A stretch of 64,000 nucleotides of DNA from Lactobacillus sp. YT155 (GTDB lineage Bacteria; Bacillota; Bacilli; Lactobacillales; Lactobacillaceae), in contig NZ_JAUKWP010000002.1 in the NCBI RefSeq assembly GCF_030504545.1, forward strand, positions 1-64,000. The letters run 5' to 3'. Of this stretch, positions 8,210 through 22,663 are shown piece after piece; the stretch's first letter is position 1, and each line of letters begins with the position of its first letter. Both the position numbers and the translations under genes were made by a program. The notes beneath the pieces are model-generated. The model had not been told where the DNA came from and ran no database searches. It saw only the letters and a program-made list of their open reading frames with translations.

Positions 8210-8428
8210 TTAATGTGTATATAAATTATACTGCATTAGTAACTCATTAATGGCATCATTTAATAACTTTGTGTTCTTCACAGTGTCCTTGCCATTAAGC
8301 ACGTACTCAAACTTGTCGTCTTTCTTGTTGATGCGACCAATGAGATATTTGGATTCCCAAAGTTCGTATTCGGTATCAGCGACGATTTCTTTCAATTCAA
8401 CTTCTTTAGGCTTATTCTTTTTTGACAA
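8210..8428 (-). CDS. DUF2969 family protein
   Basis: A 72-residue soluble basic protein (MSKKNKPKEVELKEIVADT, then YELWESKYLIGRINKKDDKFEYVLNG). It matches the small DUF2969 family found in lactobacilli between yidD and rodA. No catalytic motif is visible; conservation of position suggests a link to elongation or envelope assembly, which is inference. Confidence 0.8.
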   Translation of the reverse strand: MSKKNKPKEVELKEIVADTEYELWESKYLIGRINKKDDKFEYVLNGKDTVKNTKLLNDAINELLMQYNLYTH

Positions 8429-8440
8429 AATGTTCTCCTA

Positions 8441-8692
8441 TTATTCATACGGATGTTTATTTCTAAAAATAGTGAATTTATCTCCCACCGGATCGAATCC
8501 AGTTTTGTTAAAAGGATTGCACCGAATAATTCGTGCAATCCCCATAATGATTCCTAAAATTACACCATGTATTTTAATGGCGTCAATCATGTAATTGGAG
8601 CAAGTCGGTTTAAACCGACAACGTGGTGGGAATAAAATACTAATATTTCGTTGATAAAATACAACTAGTGAAATAAAGAATTTTTTTAACAT
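8441..8692 (-). CDS. yidD: YidD membrane-protein insertion efficiency factor
   Basis: An 83-residue protein with the YidD signature: [20 protein letters not shown], then [10 protein letters not shown] and [16 protein letters not shown], including the conserved cysteines. YidD assists membrane-protein insertion near YidC. It starts 1 base after the mreB/mbl stop, so it is co-transcribed and probably translationally coupled. Confidence 0.93.
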   Translation of the reverse strand: MLKKFFISLVVFYQRNISILFPPRCRFKPTCSNYMIDAIKIHGVILGIIMGIARIIRCNPFNKTGFDPVGDKFTIFRNKHPYE

Positions 8693-8693
8693 A

Positions 8694-9674
8694 TTATTTA
8701 TTTACGACATGATCCAATAATATTCCAGTTCCTAGAGCAACTGAGTCTAGTGGTTGATCAGCTAAGAAAACAGGAATTTGAAGTTCTTTTGAAAATAACT
8801 TATCAATTCCTTTTAGAAGTGAACCACCACCAGTTAGCATCACTCCGCGATCAATAATGTCAGCTGCTAATTCTGGAGGTGTTACTTCTAGAACTCCCTT
8901 AGTAGCATCAATAATTGCATAAAGTGATTCATGTAATGCTTCTTCAACTTCTACTTCGCTGATTTGAATTTCTCTAGGTAATCCTGTCATCAAATCACGT
9001 CCACTAAGTGAAAGCTTGGCATTTGGATCTGGATCGTAGGCTGTTCCTACTTGCATTTTGATAATTTCAGCAGTTCTTTCACCAATCATCAAGTTATATT
9101 TTTGTTTAATATAGTTTTGAATATCGGCGTTCAATTTATCACCAGCTAAGCGCAATGAATTGCTAGTAACAATTGATCCCATTGATAATACAGCAATATC
9201 ACTAGTACCACCACCAATATCAATAACTAAGTTACCTTGAGGCTTAAAAATGTCCATTCCTGCACCAACTGCAGCAACCTTAGGTTCAAATTCAAGATAA
9301 ACTTTCTTTGCACCAGCTTTTTCTGCTGCTTCAATGATTGCGCGTTGTTCAACAGAAGTAACATCTGCGGGGCAACAGATCATGATATTAGGTTTTGAAA
9401 ATCTCGTTCCAAGATTTAATTTTCCAAGGAAATAATTCAACATGCTTTCAGTTGTCTTGAAATCAGAAATAACCCCGTCTTCAAGAGGACGGATTACTTG
9501 AATATTACCAGGAGTTCTTCCCACCATTTCATAAGCTTCTGTTCCAACTGCTACTACTTCATTGTTTGAAGTATCTACTGCCACAACTGAAGGCTCATTC
9601 AAAACAATTCCTTCACCTTTGACATTAATCAAAACATTTGCGGTACCTAAATCAATCCCAATATCTTTTGCCAT
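8694..9674 (-). CDS. mbl: MreB/Mbl actin-like cell shape protein
   Basis: A 326-residue bacterial actin. The phosphate-1 motif [10 protein letters not shown] is at residues 5-14, [12 protein letters not shown] follows, then the phosphate-2 motif [14 protein letters not shown] and the adenosine motif [12 protein letters not shown]. It organises sidewall peptidoglycan synthesis with RodA, encoded downstream. The neighbourhood next to murA fits Mbl rather than the mreBCD copy; that paralogue choice is inference. Confidence 0.88.
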   Translation of the reverse strand: MAKDIGIDLGTANVLINVKGEGIVLNEPSVVAVDTSNNEVVAVGTEAYEMVGRTPGNIQVIRPLEDGVISDFKTTESMLNYFLGKLNLGTRFSKPNIMICCPADVTSVEQRAIIEAAEKAGAKKVYLEFEPKVAAVGAGMDIFKPQGNLVIDIGGGTSDIAVLSMGSIVTSNSLRLAGDKLNADIQNYIKQKYNLMIGERTAEIIKMQVGTAYDPDPNAKLSLSGRDLMTGLPREIQISEVEVEEALHESLYAIIDATKGVLEVTPPELAADIIDRGVMLTGGGSLLKGIDKLFSKELQIPVFLADQPLDSVALGTGILLDHVVNK

Positions 9675-9704
9675 TATAAGCCTCCTATTGTTTCTAACTC
9701 CAAA

Positions 9705-9713
9705 ATTATATCA
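9705..9713 (-). promoter_or_regulatory. Extended -10 promoter of mbl
   Basis: TGATATAAT on the minus strand (TATAAT at 9705-9710), 31 bases before the mbl start and just past the terminator of the preceding unit. Confidence 0.6.
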
Positions 9714-9714
9714 C

Positions 9715-9740
9715 ATAAAAAGACAGTTTCACCTGTCTTA
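9715..9740 (-). terminator. Terminator after murA/DUF2200
   Basis: AAGACAG/CTGTCTT stem (9720-9739) followed by a T run on the minus strand; it overlaps the DUF2200 stop codon. Confidence 0.7.
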
Positions 9741-10082
9741 ACTTCTCATAATTTTTTCAATACTTTTGTTTTTTGCCAATTCGTCAACCACTTTATCCAA
9801 GTAACGGATTTTTTGTGTCAAAGGATCTTGAATTTCTTCAACCCTAACTCCACAAATCACACCCGTAATCTTGCTTGCATCAGGGGTTAGTTGGCATCCG
9901 TCAAAGAATTCAGCGAATGTTACTTCACTCTCTGATAATTCTTTTATTTGATCAAAACTATAATTCGTTAGCCAAGAAATTATTTGCAACAATTCATCTT
10001 CACTACGATTCTTCTTAGTTACTTTTTTTAAATATAATGGATAAATCTCCGAAAACTTCAAATCTGCTAGTTTTTTCATCAA
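9738..10082 (-). CDS. DUF2200 family protein
   Basis: A 114-residue protein with the DUF2200 pattern: FSEIYPLYLKKVTKKNRSED, then IISWLTNYS, TFAEFF and TGVICGVRVEEIQDPL. Function unknown; often annotated in Firmicutes as a stand-alone cytosolic protein. It follows murA by 13 bases and is probably co-transcribed with it. The double-Met start leaves 1 residue uncertain. Confidence 0.8.
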   Translation of the reverse strand: MMKKLADLKFSEIYPLYLKKVTKKNRSEDELLQIISWLTNYSFDQIKELSESEVTFAEFFDGCQLTPDASKITGVICGVRVEEIQDPLTQKIRYLDKVVDELAKNKSIEKIMRS

Positions 10083-10095
10083 TTAACCTCTGATT

Positions 10096-11421
10096 TTAAG
10101 CCAAACTTTCCTCACTAATTACTTGATCGTCAGTAACTAATGTTTCACGACCAGCAGCATCGATTCTAACACGCTTGATATTGGCACCAAGTTGTTTAAA
10201 TTTGCTGACCAGGTGATAATAACCACGGTCCATGTATTCAAGATGTGAAACTCTAGTTTCACCTTTAGCAATTAATCCAGCGATTACTAAAGCTGCTGCC
10301 GCTCTTAAATCAGTTGCACTTACTTCAGCACCCTGAAAGTCAGTTGGTCCCATTAATGTTGCAAAATTTCCTTCAACCTTATAGCTAGCACCCATCTTGT
10401 TAAGTTCATCTAGATGCATAAAACGATTTTCAAAGACTGTTTCATTCATTGTACTGATACCATCAGCTTTTAGCTGAGCAACAGTCATTTGAGCTTGCAT
10501 ATCAGTCGGAAAACCTGGGTGAGGAAGTGTTTGTACGTCGGCTGGAGCCAAAACCTTTGGTCCAATAATACGAACACCATCATCACTAACATTCACCTTA
10601 ACGCCCATTTCAGCGAGTTTTGATAATAAAGGACGATTATGTTCATAAATTGCATCCTTAATTAAAACATTACCGTTAGACACCGCTGCGGCAATCATAT
10701 ACGTACCAGCTTCAATTCGATCTTGAACGACTGAATGGTCACAACCATGTAATTGATCAACACCTTTTATTTTTAAGCTATCAGTTCCGGCACCGGTAAT
10801 CTTGGCACCCATCTTATTCAAAACATTAGCTAAGTCAACGATTTCGGGTTCTCTAGCAACATTTTCAATCACAGTATTACCTTTTGCTAAAGTAGCTGCC
10901 ATCATAATGTTTTGAGTTGCACCAACACTAGGGAAATCTAAATAAATATCAGCACCGTGAAGTTGATCGGCAGTTGCTTCAATAAATCCATCATGTTGAT
11001 CGATTTTGACTCCCAATTTTTCTAGTCCCTTAAGATGTAAATCAATTGGCCGACTACCAATAGCACATCCACCAGGCATTGCCACTTTAGCATGTCCTAA
11101 TCTAGCGACTAAAGGACCTAAGACAACAATTGAAGCACGCATTTTTTCAACCAATTCTTTAGGGGCGATTGAAGTTAATTCACCCGATGCATCAACAGAG
11201 ATTGTCTTTTGAACTTGATTGAATTCAATTTTAATATTAAATTCTTCTAAGACTTTATTCATAATAAAGACATCTGACAATGGTGGGACATTATCTAAAG
11301 TTGTAATACCAGAAGAAGCCAAAATAGTCGATGCTAAAATTGGCAAAACAGCATTCTTTGCTCCTTCAATTTCTACTTCTCCAGATAATTGATTAACTCC
11401 ATTTATAACAATTTGTTCCAT
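10096..11421 (-). CDS. murA: UDP-N-acetylglucosamine 1-carboxyvinyltransferase MurA
   Basis: A 441-residue enzyme transferring enolpyruvate from PEP to UDP-GlcNAc, the first committed step of peptidoglycan synthesis. The catalytic and fosfomycin-target cysteine is Cys119 in MPGGCAIGSRPID. EGAKNAVLPILA near residue 20 and the RAAAALVIAGL segment near residue 370 match the family. DUF1146 lies directly upstream. Confidence 0.96.
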   Translation of the reverse strand: MEQIVINGVNQLSGEVEIEGAKNAVLPILASTILASSGITTLDNVPPLSDVFIMNKVLEEFNIKIEFNQVQKTISVDASGELTSIAPKELVEKMRASIVVLGPLVARLGHAKVAMPGGCAIGSRPIDLHLKGLEKLGVKIDQHDGFIEATADQLHGADIYLDFPSVGATQNIMMAATLAKGNTVIENVAREPEIVDLANVLNKMGAKITGAGTDSLKIKGVDQLHGCDHSVVQDRIEAGTYMIAAAVSNGNVLIKDAIYEHNRPLLSKLAEMGVKVNVSDDGVRIIGPKVLAPADVQTLPHPGFPTDMQAQMTVAQLKADGISTMNETVFENRFMHLDELNKMGASYKVEGNFATLMGPTDFQGAEVSATDLRAAAALVIAGLIAKGETRVSHLEYMDRGYYHLVSKFKQLGANIKRVRIDAAGRETLVTDDQVISEESLA

Positions 11422-11434
11422 CTATATTTCCTCA

Positions 11435-11665
11435 CTAAAACAGAAACTGTAAATTTTGTGATGCTGTAATTAAACTAATAAAAAATGAACTTACGGTATA
11501 CCCTAATGCTATTCCCAAAAATAAATACACGATTTGTGCTTTTCTAGGATCACCTTTTTTAAAAAACTTATTCAAGTCAACGGATTGTAATGCATTGAAA
11601 CTAATCCAAATAAAAAATAGATGACTGAGTATTGTTAAAATCCCCTGTAAACCGATACTTTGCAT
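11435..11665 (-). CDS. DUF1146 (YwzB-like) small membrane protein
   Basis: A 76-residue protein with two predicted transmembrane helices (ILTILSHLFFIWISF and IVYLFLGIALGYTVSSFFI) and a basic loop between them (FFKKGDPRKAQ). Located between the ATP synthase operon and murA, as in many Bacilli. Function unknown. Confidence 0.85.
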   Translation of the reverse strand: MQSIGLQGILTILSHLFFIWISFNALQSVDLNKFFKKGDPRKAQIVYLFLGIALGYTVSSFFISLITASQNLQFLF

Positions 11666-11742
11666 AGGTGCTCACCTTCCTCAAAAAGTTTAACATAAAA
11701 CCCACGGTATTTTTATAAGTCAACCGATATTTAAAAGAAAAT

Positions 11743-11778
11743 AAAAAATCACTCTAATAGTTCAGAGTGATTTTTTAT
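11743..11778. terminator. Terminator of the ATP synthase operon
   Basis: AAAAAATCACTCT pairs with AGAGTGATTTTTT; it follows the atpC stop and is symmetric enough to act in both directions. Confidence 0.85.
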
Positions 11779-12209
11779 TTATGATTAGAAACATTGATTC
11801 GATTTATAGCTCTAAGTAGAGCAATACGTGCTTTTTCTTTGGCATTATCATCACTTTGTTCTTCAGTTGTTTTTTGAAGTGTTTCTTCAGCTTTTTGTTT
11901 AGCATATTCAGCACGTCGTAAGTCGATGTCTCTGGCACGCTCAGCACTATCAGCGACGATTGTCACTGTGTTATTACTGAATTCCAAGAAACCACCGTTT
12001 ATAGCGATTGCATCTTCATGATGAGGATTATCAATTCGTTTTAGACGTAATTCAGAAATTTTCAAAGGAGCAATTATTGGCTCATGGTTTGCCATGATAC
12101 CAACATCACCATCAACTGCTTTAGCGACAATCAAAGTAGCATGATGACTATATACTAGACCATCAGGAGTAACAACATTGACTGTTAAAACTTGTTTTTC
12201 TTCAGCCAT
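11775..12209 (-). CDS. atpC: ATP synthase epsilon subunit
   Basis: A 144-residue F1 epsilon subunit: N-terminal beta-sandwich (LTVNVVTPDGLVYSHHATLI, VGIMANHEPIIAPL) and a C-terminal helical hairpin (RARDIDLRRAEYAKQKAEE). It couples rotor movement and inhibits ATP hydrolysis. Last gene of the atpBEFHAGDC operon. Confidence 0.95.
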   Translation of the reverse strand: MAEEKQVLTVNVVTPDGLVYSHHATLIVAKAVDGDVGIMANHEPIIAPLKISELRLKRIDNPHHEDAIAINGGFLEFSNNTVTIVADSAERARDIDLRRAEYAKQKAEETLQKTTEEQSDDNAKEKARIALLRAINRINVSNHK

Positions 12210-12220
12210 TTTTGTCCCTC

Positions 12221-14610
<2,390 letters not shown>

Positions 14611-14628
14611 TTTGCCACCTCCATTTCA

Positions 14629-16146
<1,518 letters not shown>

Positions 16147-16164
16147 TTATTTCACCTCAACGTT

Positions 16165-16710
16165 TTATTTTTCTAATAACAATTTTTTGATGTTGACCAA
16201 CTTTTGTTGAACACTACCATCAATTATTTGATCACCGACACGAATAATCGCTCCACCAATGATTGATTCATCGATAGTATTCTCAACTTCAATTTCATTA
16301 ACTTTGAAACGTTTCTTAAGAGATTGTTTCAAAGCCTCTAGTTGGTCTTCCTTCAATTTATAAGTCGTCGTAACGTTAGCTTCAGCAATACCTTGCTTTT
16401 CATCATAAAATTTAATGTAATCTTCTGTGATGATTGGCACAGTATCTAAACGACTATAATCTGATAGCAAACTCAAGAAATCCTGCATAGTCTGACTAAA
16501 TTGCTTCTTCAAAATACTTAACAATTCTTTTCTATCTTTCATTGGAAGATTGTTTCCAGCTAGGGCAATTACCAAACTTGGATTGTCCTTAAAGATAGCA
16601 TCTAAAGCTTTAATTTCTTCAGTAATAACTGTCAATTCATTTTTTTCATCAGCAACTTCGTAAAGTGCCTTAGCATATTTATAAGCTACTTGGGATTTAC
16701 TTTGTTTCAT
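16165..16710 (-). CDS. atpH: ATP synthase delta subunit
   Basis: A 181-residue stator protein joining F1 to the b subunits. N-terminal VAYKYAKALYEVADEKNEL and C-terminal IGGAIIRVGDQIIDGSVQQK match the family. Its start overlaps the end of atpF by 14 bases, indicating coupled translation. Confidence 0.95.
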   Translation of the reverse strand: MKQSKSQVAYKYAKALYEVADEKNELTVITEEIKALDAIFKDNPSLVIALAGNNLPMKDRKELLSILKKQFSQTMQDFLSLLSDYSRLDTVPIITEDYIKFYDEKQGIAEANVTTTYKLKEDQLEALKQSLKKRFKVNEIEVENTIDESIIGGAIIRVGDQIIDGSVQQKLVNIKKLLLEK

Positions 16711-17215
16711 CAGTACTCAACTCCTTAATGTAAGAGTCGACCAGTGATTCTTGATCGGATGCCGATAATTCTTTTTGAATTAGCTTAGAAGCAATTGAAA
16801 CCGAGAGATCAGTTACGTCACCACGAACTTCATTCATCGCATCTTCTTTTGCTTTCTTGGCATCTTCTTTTGCTTTTTGTCTAACCGCTTCTGCGTTAGC
16901 ATGTGCTTCATCCAAAAGAGCTTTTTTCTGGTTTTCACCATTTTCTTTAGCTGTTGCTACAATTTGTAGAGCTTCAGCACGAGAATTCTTCAAAGCATCT
17001 TCTTTTTCAGATGCAAGCTTTTCAGCTCTTTGACGTTCATCATTCGCATAATCTAAATCACCAGTTATCTTAGCCGACCTGGCATCCATCATTTTCATGA
17101 CTGGACCCCAAGCAAATCGTTTTACTAAGAGTGTAAGGATGATAAAAGCGATTAAGAAAAATAAAAAGTCACCGAGAGCAGAAGCCTGTTCTCCTAGCAC
17201 TAAATATTTTGCCAT
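16697..17215 (-). CDS. atpF: ATP synthase b subunit
   Basis: A 172-residue peripheral-stalk subunit: one N-terminal membrane helix (LGDFLFFLIAFIILTLLVKR) followed by a long charged, Ala/Lys/Glu-rich coiled coil and a C-terminal segment that contacts delta. Confidence 0.95.
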   Translation of the reverse strand: MAKYLVLGEQASALGDFLFFLIAFIILTLLVKRFAWGPVMKMMDARSAKITGDLDYANDERQRAEKLASEKEDALKNSRAEALQIVATAKENGENQKKALLDEAHANAEAVRQKAKEDAKKAKEDAMNEVRGDVTDLSVSIASKLIQKELSASDQESLVDSYIKELSTDETK

Positions 17216-17253
17216 CTTTAATCACTCCTTTTATTTTCTAATAATATTCGGTA

Positions 17254-17490
<237 letters not shown>

Positions 17491-18201
17491 TTATTCTTCT
17501 TCCATTTTACGTGAAATATAAACCATCGAAAGTGTGGTAAATACATACGCTTGAATCGAACCTATAAATACTGAGAATCCTTGCCAAATCATCACGATTG
17601 GCAGCACACCAACATAAGTGATTAATCCCATGCTTGCGGCTAGTTTTCCTAGTAAAACTAGTAAAACTTCACCAGCAAAGATGTTACCGTACAAACGTAG
17701 TGAAAGAGTTAAAAAGTTCGTAAACTCTTCAATTAAGTTAATTGGTAACAAGAATCCCACGGGACGAATGTAATCTTTCAAGTAACCGCCGATTCCCATC
17801 TTCTTAACACCATAATAGTGACTAAGTAAGATTGTCATCAAGGCCATTGCCATCGTTACTATTGGACTAGCTGTCGGAGATTTGATGATTGGGTGTCCAC
17901 CAATTGTCACTTGTAATAACAAGCCAATTTGGTTGGACATGAAAATAAATAGAAATACTACAAATGCGTAAAGATAAAAAGGTCGACCCTCATCTCCGGG
18001 CATTGCTGATTTAACAATTCCATTCGTAAAATCTATTATCCATTCCAAAAAGTTCTGAGCTTTTCCAGGTCTCATCTCGACTTTTCTAGATAAGATAAAG
18101 ACAAGTATGAAAACCAAAATTGCCGCTAACAATCCAGATAGACAATTGGTAACATTAAATCTAATGCCCAAAAATTCTATAATTGGATAATTTTCATTCA
18201 A
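17491..18201 (-). CDS. atpB: ATP synthase a subunit
   Basis: A 236-residue Fo subunit with about five membrane helices forming the proton half-channels. The essential arginine lies in LTLSLRLYGNIFAGE. First gene of the operon: no atpI is present upstream, only a promoter region and upp. Confidence 0.96.
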   Translation of the reverse strand: MNENYPIIEFLGIRFNVTNCLSGLLAAILVFILVFILSRKVEMRPGKAQNFLEWIIDFTNGIVKSAMPGDEGRPFYLYAFVVFLFIFMSNQIGLLLQVTIGGHPIIKSPTASPIVTMAMALMTILLSHYYGVKKMGIGGYLKDYIRPVGFLLPINLIEEFTNFLTLSLRLYGNIFAGEVLLVLLGKLAASMGLITYVGVLPIVMIWQGFSVFIGSIQAYVFTTLSMVYISRKMEEE

Positions 18202-18262
18202 AGTCTAACCTCCCTTCATCTTTTGTAAAATATGGATTCGTTATCGATCCATAATAAACAAA

Positions 18263-18291
18263 ATCATAGCACCAAAGCTAACAAAATTCAA
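18263..18291 (-). promoter_or_regulatory. Promoter of the atp operon
   Basis: TTGAAT (18286-18291), 17-base spacer, TATGAT (18263-18268) on the minus strand, about 60 bases upstream of atpB. Confidence 0.6.
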
Positions 18292-18301
18292 AAGACTTAT
18301 T

Positions 18302-18345
18302 CAAAAAAAGAAAGCGCTAAATAACGCGGTAAATCAAATCTTTCT
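18302..18345 (-). terminator. Probable terminator after upp
   Basis: AGAAAG/CTTTCT outer stem with an inner GC-containing stem, followed by seven Ts on the minus strand. The loop region is large, so efficiency is uncertain. Confidence 0.55.
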
Positions 18346-18366
18346 CACTTTGTTATTTATTATTTT

Positions 18367-18996
18367 CTATTTTGTGCCAAATAATCGATCCCCAGCATCA
18401 CCTAGACCTGGGAAAATGTAGCCATTTTCAGTTAATTTCTCATCTAATGATGCTGCAAAGATGTCAACATCTGGATGAGCATCTTGCACTGCTTTGACAC
18501 CTTCTGGAGCTGCAACTAAGACAACTAGGCGCATATTTGTGGCACCACGTTTCTTCAAGGCATCAATTGCCATGTTAGCAGAACCACCAGTAGCAAGCAT
18601 TGGATCAACAATGAATAGTTCACGTTGGTCAATATCACTTGGAAGTTTTACAAAATATTCATGAGGCTTCAATGTAACTTCATCACGATACATCCCTACG
18701 TGTCCTACTTTAGCAGCGGGGATTAATTGCAAAACTCCATCAACCATTCCTAATCCAGCTCTTAAAATTGGAATAACTGCCAATTTCTTTCCAGCCAAAC
18801 GCTTTTGTACTGTTGGACCCATTGGTGTTTGAATTTCAACATCCTCAAGTGGTAAATCACGAGTGATTTCATAAACCATCAATCCGGCAATTTCATTTGC
18901 GATTTCACGAAAATCTTTGGTTCCTGCTTTTTGATCACGGATCATCGTTAATTTATGTTGAATTAATGGATGGTCAATAACAGTAAATTTTGACAT
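18367..18996 (-). CDS. upp: Uracil phosphoribosyltransferase
   Basis: A 209-residue enzyme making UMP from uracil and PRPP. The PRPP-binding loop is [20 protein letters not shown], and the C-terminal uracil-binding segment is [17 protein letters not shown]. It lies immediately after ywlC and upstream of the atp operon. Confidence 0.96.
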   Translation of the reverse strand: MSKFTVIDHPLIQHKLTMIRDQKAGTKDFREIANEIAGLMVYEITRDLPLEDVEIQTPMGPTVQKRLAGKKLAVIPILRAGLGMVDGVLQLIPAAKVGHVGMYRDEVTLKPHEYFVKLPSDIDQRELFIVDPMLATGGSANMAIDALKKRGATNMRLVVLVAAPEGVKAVQDAHPDVDIFAASLDEKLTENGYIFPGLGDAGDRLFGTK

Positions 18997-20027
18997 TATT
19001 TCTCTCCTTTTTTGTAATGCACCTGTCCGGCAGACTTGTTCAATCTATTCATATAAGCTCCAGCAATTCCGTCACCAGAATATCCTTGTGCCAGAATAAA
19101 CTTCACTGCTTCCATATTATCAAAATATCGCAGTCCAGAAAACAATTCTTTTAAAGAAGTTGCTAAATTTTTTCCCAATGAATATTTCAATTCATCAGCC
19201 AATGAAAAGTTCTTCAAAACTGAATCTGTTGCTAACAATCCTGTGGTCCCTTTTTTAGAAAATTCAGCATACGCTTCATCAAAATCAGCAACGTCGTCAA
19301 TAATAATTACTTGGGCATTAGGAGCATAGTGTTTGTACTTCATTCCTGGTGCCTTTGGAACTTCATCTTGACTCACTTTATGATGATCACTACTTACTTG
19401 TCCAAGAACCTCTACCAAATCACCATAAGTAATAAATCCCGGTCTTAGAATAGTAGGAATATCCACTGATAAATCAATAACTGTTGATTCCACCCCAATT
19501 TTACATGGACCATCATCAATTACTCCAGCTATTTTCCCCTGCAAATCATGCAGTACATGTTGTGGAGTTGTCGGACTTGGTTTTCCAGAAGTATTAGCCG
19601 AAGGACCAACTAAAGGTTTTTTAAACTTAGCTATCAAGTCTAAAGTGGCTTGATTATCAGGCATTCGAAAAGCGGCTGTACTTAATCCACCGGTGACATT
19701 TTTTGATAGTGCATCTTTTTGAATTGGTAAAATTATTGTTAGTGGTGCCGGCCAAAATTTTTTCATTAATTTTGTGGCCTGTTCTTTATAACTCGGATCA
19801 GCATAGTTCCAAACCATTTCCGGACTGCTGACATGGCTAATCAATGGATTATCACTAGGACGACCTTTAGCTTGATAAACCTTCTTCACGGCTTCTACAT
19901 TAGTAGCATCGGCTCCTAATCCATAAACAGTTTCTGTAGGAAAAGCAACTAACTGCCCTTCATCTAAAAACTTAATAGCTAAATCTAAGTTATCTTTTGA
20001 AATCAACTCTGAATTCATTTTAATCAT
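18996..20027 (-). CDS. ywlC: Threonylcarbamoyl-AMP synthase, Sua5 type
   Basis: A 343-residue enzyme for the first step of t6A tRNA modification. The N-terminal TsaC domain shows [15 protein letters not shown] and [28 protein letters not shown] follows. The C-terminal Sua5 domain begins after [11 protein letters not shown]. The frame overlaps the prmC end by 8 bases; an ATG at 20018 is a plausible alternative start with better ribosome-site spacing. Confidence 0.93.
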   Translation of the reverse strand: MIKMNSELISKDNLDLAIKFLDEGQLVAFPTETVYGLGADATNVEAVKKVYQAKGRPSDNPLISHVSSPEMVWNYADPSYKEQATKLMKKFWPAPLTIILPIQKDALSKNVTGGLSTAAFRMPDNQATLDLIAKFKKPLVGPSANTSGKPSPTTPQHVLHDLQGKIAGVIDDGPCKIGVESTVIDLSVDIPTILRPGFITYGDLVEVLGQVSSDHHKVSQDEVPKAPGMKYKHYAPNAQVIIIDDVADFDEAYAEFSKKGTTGLLATDSVLKNFSLADELKYSLGKNLATSLKELFSGLRYFDNMEAVKFILAQGYSGDGIAGAYMNRLNKSAGQVHYKKGEK

Positions 20028-20865
20028 TCTTTCTATACATTTTTAAATAACGCCAATTACCTGACATATCTCGATAGAATTCTACTGCAAATTCTGGCAA
20101 ATGTTTACTTATGTACTCGCTCAGTACTTCTTTTTGTTGGAATCCATATTCGAAATAAGCAACTCCTGACGGATTCAAGTAATCACTAATTTGAGTAAAT
20201 ATCTTTTTATATACCGCTAAGCCATTGTCGTCAGCAAAAAGTGCCTTCAGTGGCTCGTATTCAAGCACACTTTTGTCCATGTCTTTAATCTCTTCTTCTG
20301 ATATATAAGGAGGATTAGAAACAATTACATCAAACTTCTGATCTACGTTATCAAATAAGTCACTTTTAAGGAACTCTACCTTAGCATCTAAATTAGTAGC
20401 ATTTTCTTTAGCGATTTCTAAAGTATCGGCGTCAATATCAATTGCCGTGACTTCTTGATTAGTTTCTAGAGCTAGAGTGACCGCAATGTTTCCTGACCCA
20501 GTACCAATATCTAGAATTGATAAGTCCTTGGCGTCTTCCAAATCGGAAATAACTTTATTAACTAGTTCTTCGGTTTCTTGACGAGGAATTAAGGTTTTTG
20601 TAGTTACTTTGAATTCACGTCCATAAAACCAAGCTTTTCCTAAAATATATTGTGGAGGAATATTTTCTTTCGCCTGCTCAATCATTTTCATAAATTGGTT
20701 GTAGGAAGAATCATCCATTAAGTCATTTTTATGAATTGATAACTTCGATGGACTCCAATTAAGCAGTTCACACATCAAGTAATTAGCTACTTCGGAATCC
20801 ACATTATGGTCTTCTAGTATTAAAAAAGCCCTACTAAGGGCATTAGAATAACTGTGCTTCTCCAT
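20020..20865 (-). CDS. prmC: Release factor glutamine methyltransferase PrmC
   Basis: A 281-residue SAM-dependent enzyme methylating the GGQ glutamine of release factors. The N-terminal helical domain is followed by the SAM motif [13 protein letters not shown] and the catalytic NPPY in [14 protein letters not shown]. It overlaps the end of prfA, its substrate gene, the common arrangement. Confidence 0.95.
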   Translation of the reverse strand: MEKHSYSNALSRAFLILEDHNVDSEVANYLMCELLNWSPSKLSIHKNDLMDDSSYNQFMKMIEQAKENIPPQYILGKAWFYGREFKVTTKTLIPRQETEELVNKVISDLEDAKDLSILDIGTGSGNIAVTLALETNQEVTAIDIDADTLEIAKENATNLDAKVEFLKSDLFDNVDQKFDVIVSNPPYISEEEIKDMDKSVLEYEPLKALFADDNGLAVYKKIFTQISDYLNPSGVAYFEYGFQQKEVLSEYISKHLPEFAVEFYRDMSGNWRYLKMYRKND

Positions 20866-21940
20866 TTTGAATTTGCTCCAGTTTATTTGTTTGATCCCAT
20901 AAAATTAAGGCATCAATAATCTCACCAATTTCACCAGTCATAATTCGGTCTAACTTATTAAGTGACAACCCAATTCGATGATCAGTTACACGGTTTTGAG
21001 GATAGTTATAAGTTCTAATTCTTTCTGAACGATCTCCAGTACCGACAGCTGATTTACGATTCTCATCATACTCACTTTGATTTTGTGATTCATAATAGTC
21101 GTAAATACGCGAACGTAAAATCTGCATCGCTTTTTCACGGTTTTGTTGTTGAGATCTTTGGTCCTGCATTGCAACCACAATTCCTGTTGGCAAATGAGTC
21201 ATACGAACAGCTGATGAGGTCTTATTAATATGTTGTCCGCCAGCACCACTTGAACGATAAACGTCGACACGAATATCTTTTGGATCAATATCCAATTCTA
21301 CTTCGTCATATTCAGGCATAACTGCCACGGTTGCTGTTGAAGTATGAACACGTCCTTGAGATTCGGTTTGTGGGATTCGTTGCACACGATGAGCACCATT
21401 TTCGTACTTCAATTTGGAATAGACATTATTCCCAGTAATCATAATGGAAACTTCTTTATATCCACCAACTTCGGTAGCAGTTTCATCGATAATTTCGGTG
21501 GTCCAGCCTTGTTTTTCTGCGTAGCGTTCATACATATTTAACAAGTCACCCGCAAATAAACTGGATTCATCACCACCAGCAGCACCACGAATTTCCATGA
21601 TGATATTCTTATCATCATTAGGATCTTGAGGAAGCATCAAAATTTTGATACGTTCTTCGACCTCTTCAAGGTTCTTCTTATCACTAGTAAGTTCTTCTTT
21701 CACCATTTCTGACATTTCATCATCATTGGTATCGCGAAGAAGTTCTTCATTATCAGCAATATCTTGTTTTAGTTTTTTGTATTCTTTATATTTTGCGACA
21801 ATTTCACGCATGTCAGCTTCTTCTTTTGAAAGCTCCATGTAGCGCTTAGTGTCATTAATTACTTCAGGATCACTCATTAGCTCTTGTAGTTCACTGTAGC
21901 GATCAAGAATACCTTCTAGCTGATCAAAAATTTTGTCCAA
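20843..21940 (-). CDS. prfA: Peptide chain release factor 1
   Basis: A 365-residue class I release factor for UAA and UAG. The catalytic GGQ is in [15 protein letters not shown]; the anticodon-like PxT region corresponds to [18 protein letters not shown]. The TTG at 21940 is chosen as start because AAGGAG ends 8 bases upstream; an in-frame GTG at 21949 abuts that ribosome site and cannot be used. Confidence 0.94.
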   Translation of the reverse strand: MDKIFDQLEGILDRYSELQELMSDPEVINDTKRYMELSKEEADMREIVAKYKEYKKLKQDIADNEELLRDTNDDEMSEMVKEELTSDKKNLEEVEERIKILMLPQDPNDDKNIIMEIRGAAGGDESSLFAGDLLNMYERYAEKQGWTTEIIDETATEVGGYKEVSIMITGNNVYSKLKYENGAHRVQRIPQTESQGRVHTSTATVAVMPEYDEVELDIDPKDIRVDVYRSSGAGGQHINKTSSAVRMTHLPTGIVVAMQDQRSQQQNREKAMQILRSRIYDYYESQNQSEYDENRKSAVGTGDRSERIRTYNYPQNRVTDHRIGLSLNKLDRIMTGEIGEIIDALILWDQTNKLEQIQNGEAQLF

Positions 21941-21955
21941 TCTCAGCACTCCTTA

Positions 21956-22534
21956 TTATATTTTTTCTGGTGGATTGAAGTAGTGTTTACGACATACGGG
22001 ATAATACATATCGTTACCACCAATTGCGATTTGTTCACCATTATACACCGGTTTCCCATCAACCATTCGCATATTCATACTGGCTTTTTTGGTGCAGAAC
22101 CAACAAATAGTTTTCATTTCTTCTAATTTGTCTGCAAGTAATAGCAAATATTTTGTACCTTCAAAAAGTTCGTTTTGGAAGTCATTCTTCAAACCAAAGG
22201 CCATCACGGGAACATTTAATTCATCAACAATCTTAGTTAATTGCAGAATTTGTTCCTTACTTAAGAATTGAGCTTCATCGACTAAGATACAAGCAATTGG
22301 TCCTTCAGTTCTGTTCTTCACTGATTCATAAATATCAGTGTTTTTGTCTACTATTTCTGCTTGTCTTTTTAATCCAATACGGCTAGAAATATATCCCACT
22401 TCATCACGATTATCAATGACACTTGTCATTAAGATAACTTTCTTACCTTGTTCTTCATAATTGTGTGCAACTTTTAAAATTTCAATGGATTTACCACTGT
22501 TCATTGCCCCATATTTAAAAAATAATTGCGCCAT
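21956..22534 (-). CDS. tdk: Thymidine kinase
   Basis: A 192-residue enzyme phosphorylating thymidine. Walker A is [14 protein letters not shown], Walker [12 protein letters not shown], the lasso-domain zinc site includes CWFCTKKA, and [12 protein letters not shown] is the thymidine-binding loop. First gene of the tdk-prfA-prmC-ywlC-upp run. Confidence 0.95.
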   Translation of the reverse strand: MAQLFFKYGAMNSGKSIEILKVAHNYEEQGKKVILMTSVIDNRDEVGYISSRIGLKRQAEIVDKNTDIYESVKNRTEGPIACILVDEAQFLSKEQILQLTKIVDELNVPVMAFGLKNDFQNELFEGTKYLLLLADKLEEMKTICWFCTKKASMNMRMVDGKPVYNGEQIAIGGNDMYYPVCRKHYFNPPEKI

Positions 22535-22605
22535 AATTTAATCTCCTTCAAAACTCTTTATTCATTATACCTAAAAATGAAAGATTAAATATAATAAAAC
22601 TTTAT

Positions 22606-22633
22606 TTAATTGAATTTTTTTCTGTGCTAATAT
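22606..22633 (+). promoter_or_regulatory. Probable promoter of murT
   Basis: TTAATT, 16-base spacer, TAATAT (22628-22633) preceded by TGC, an extended -10. Confidence 0.5.
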
Positions 22634-22663
22634 CTTTTGTAAGATCTTTATTAGGAGTTAAAC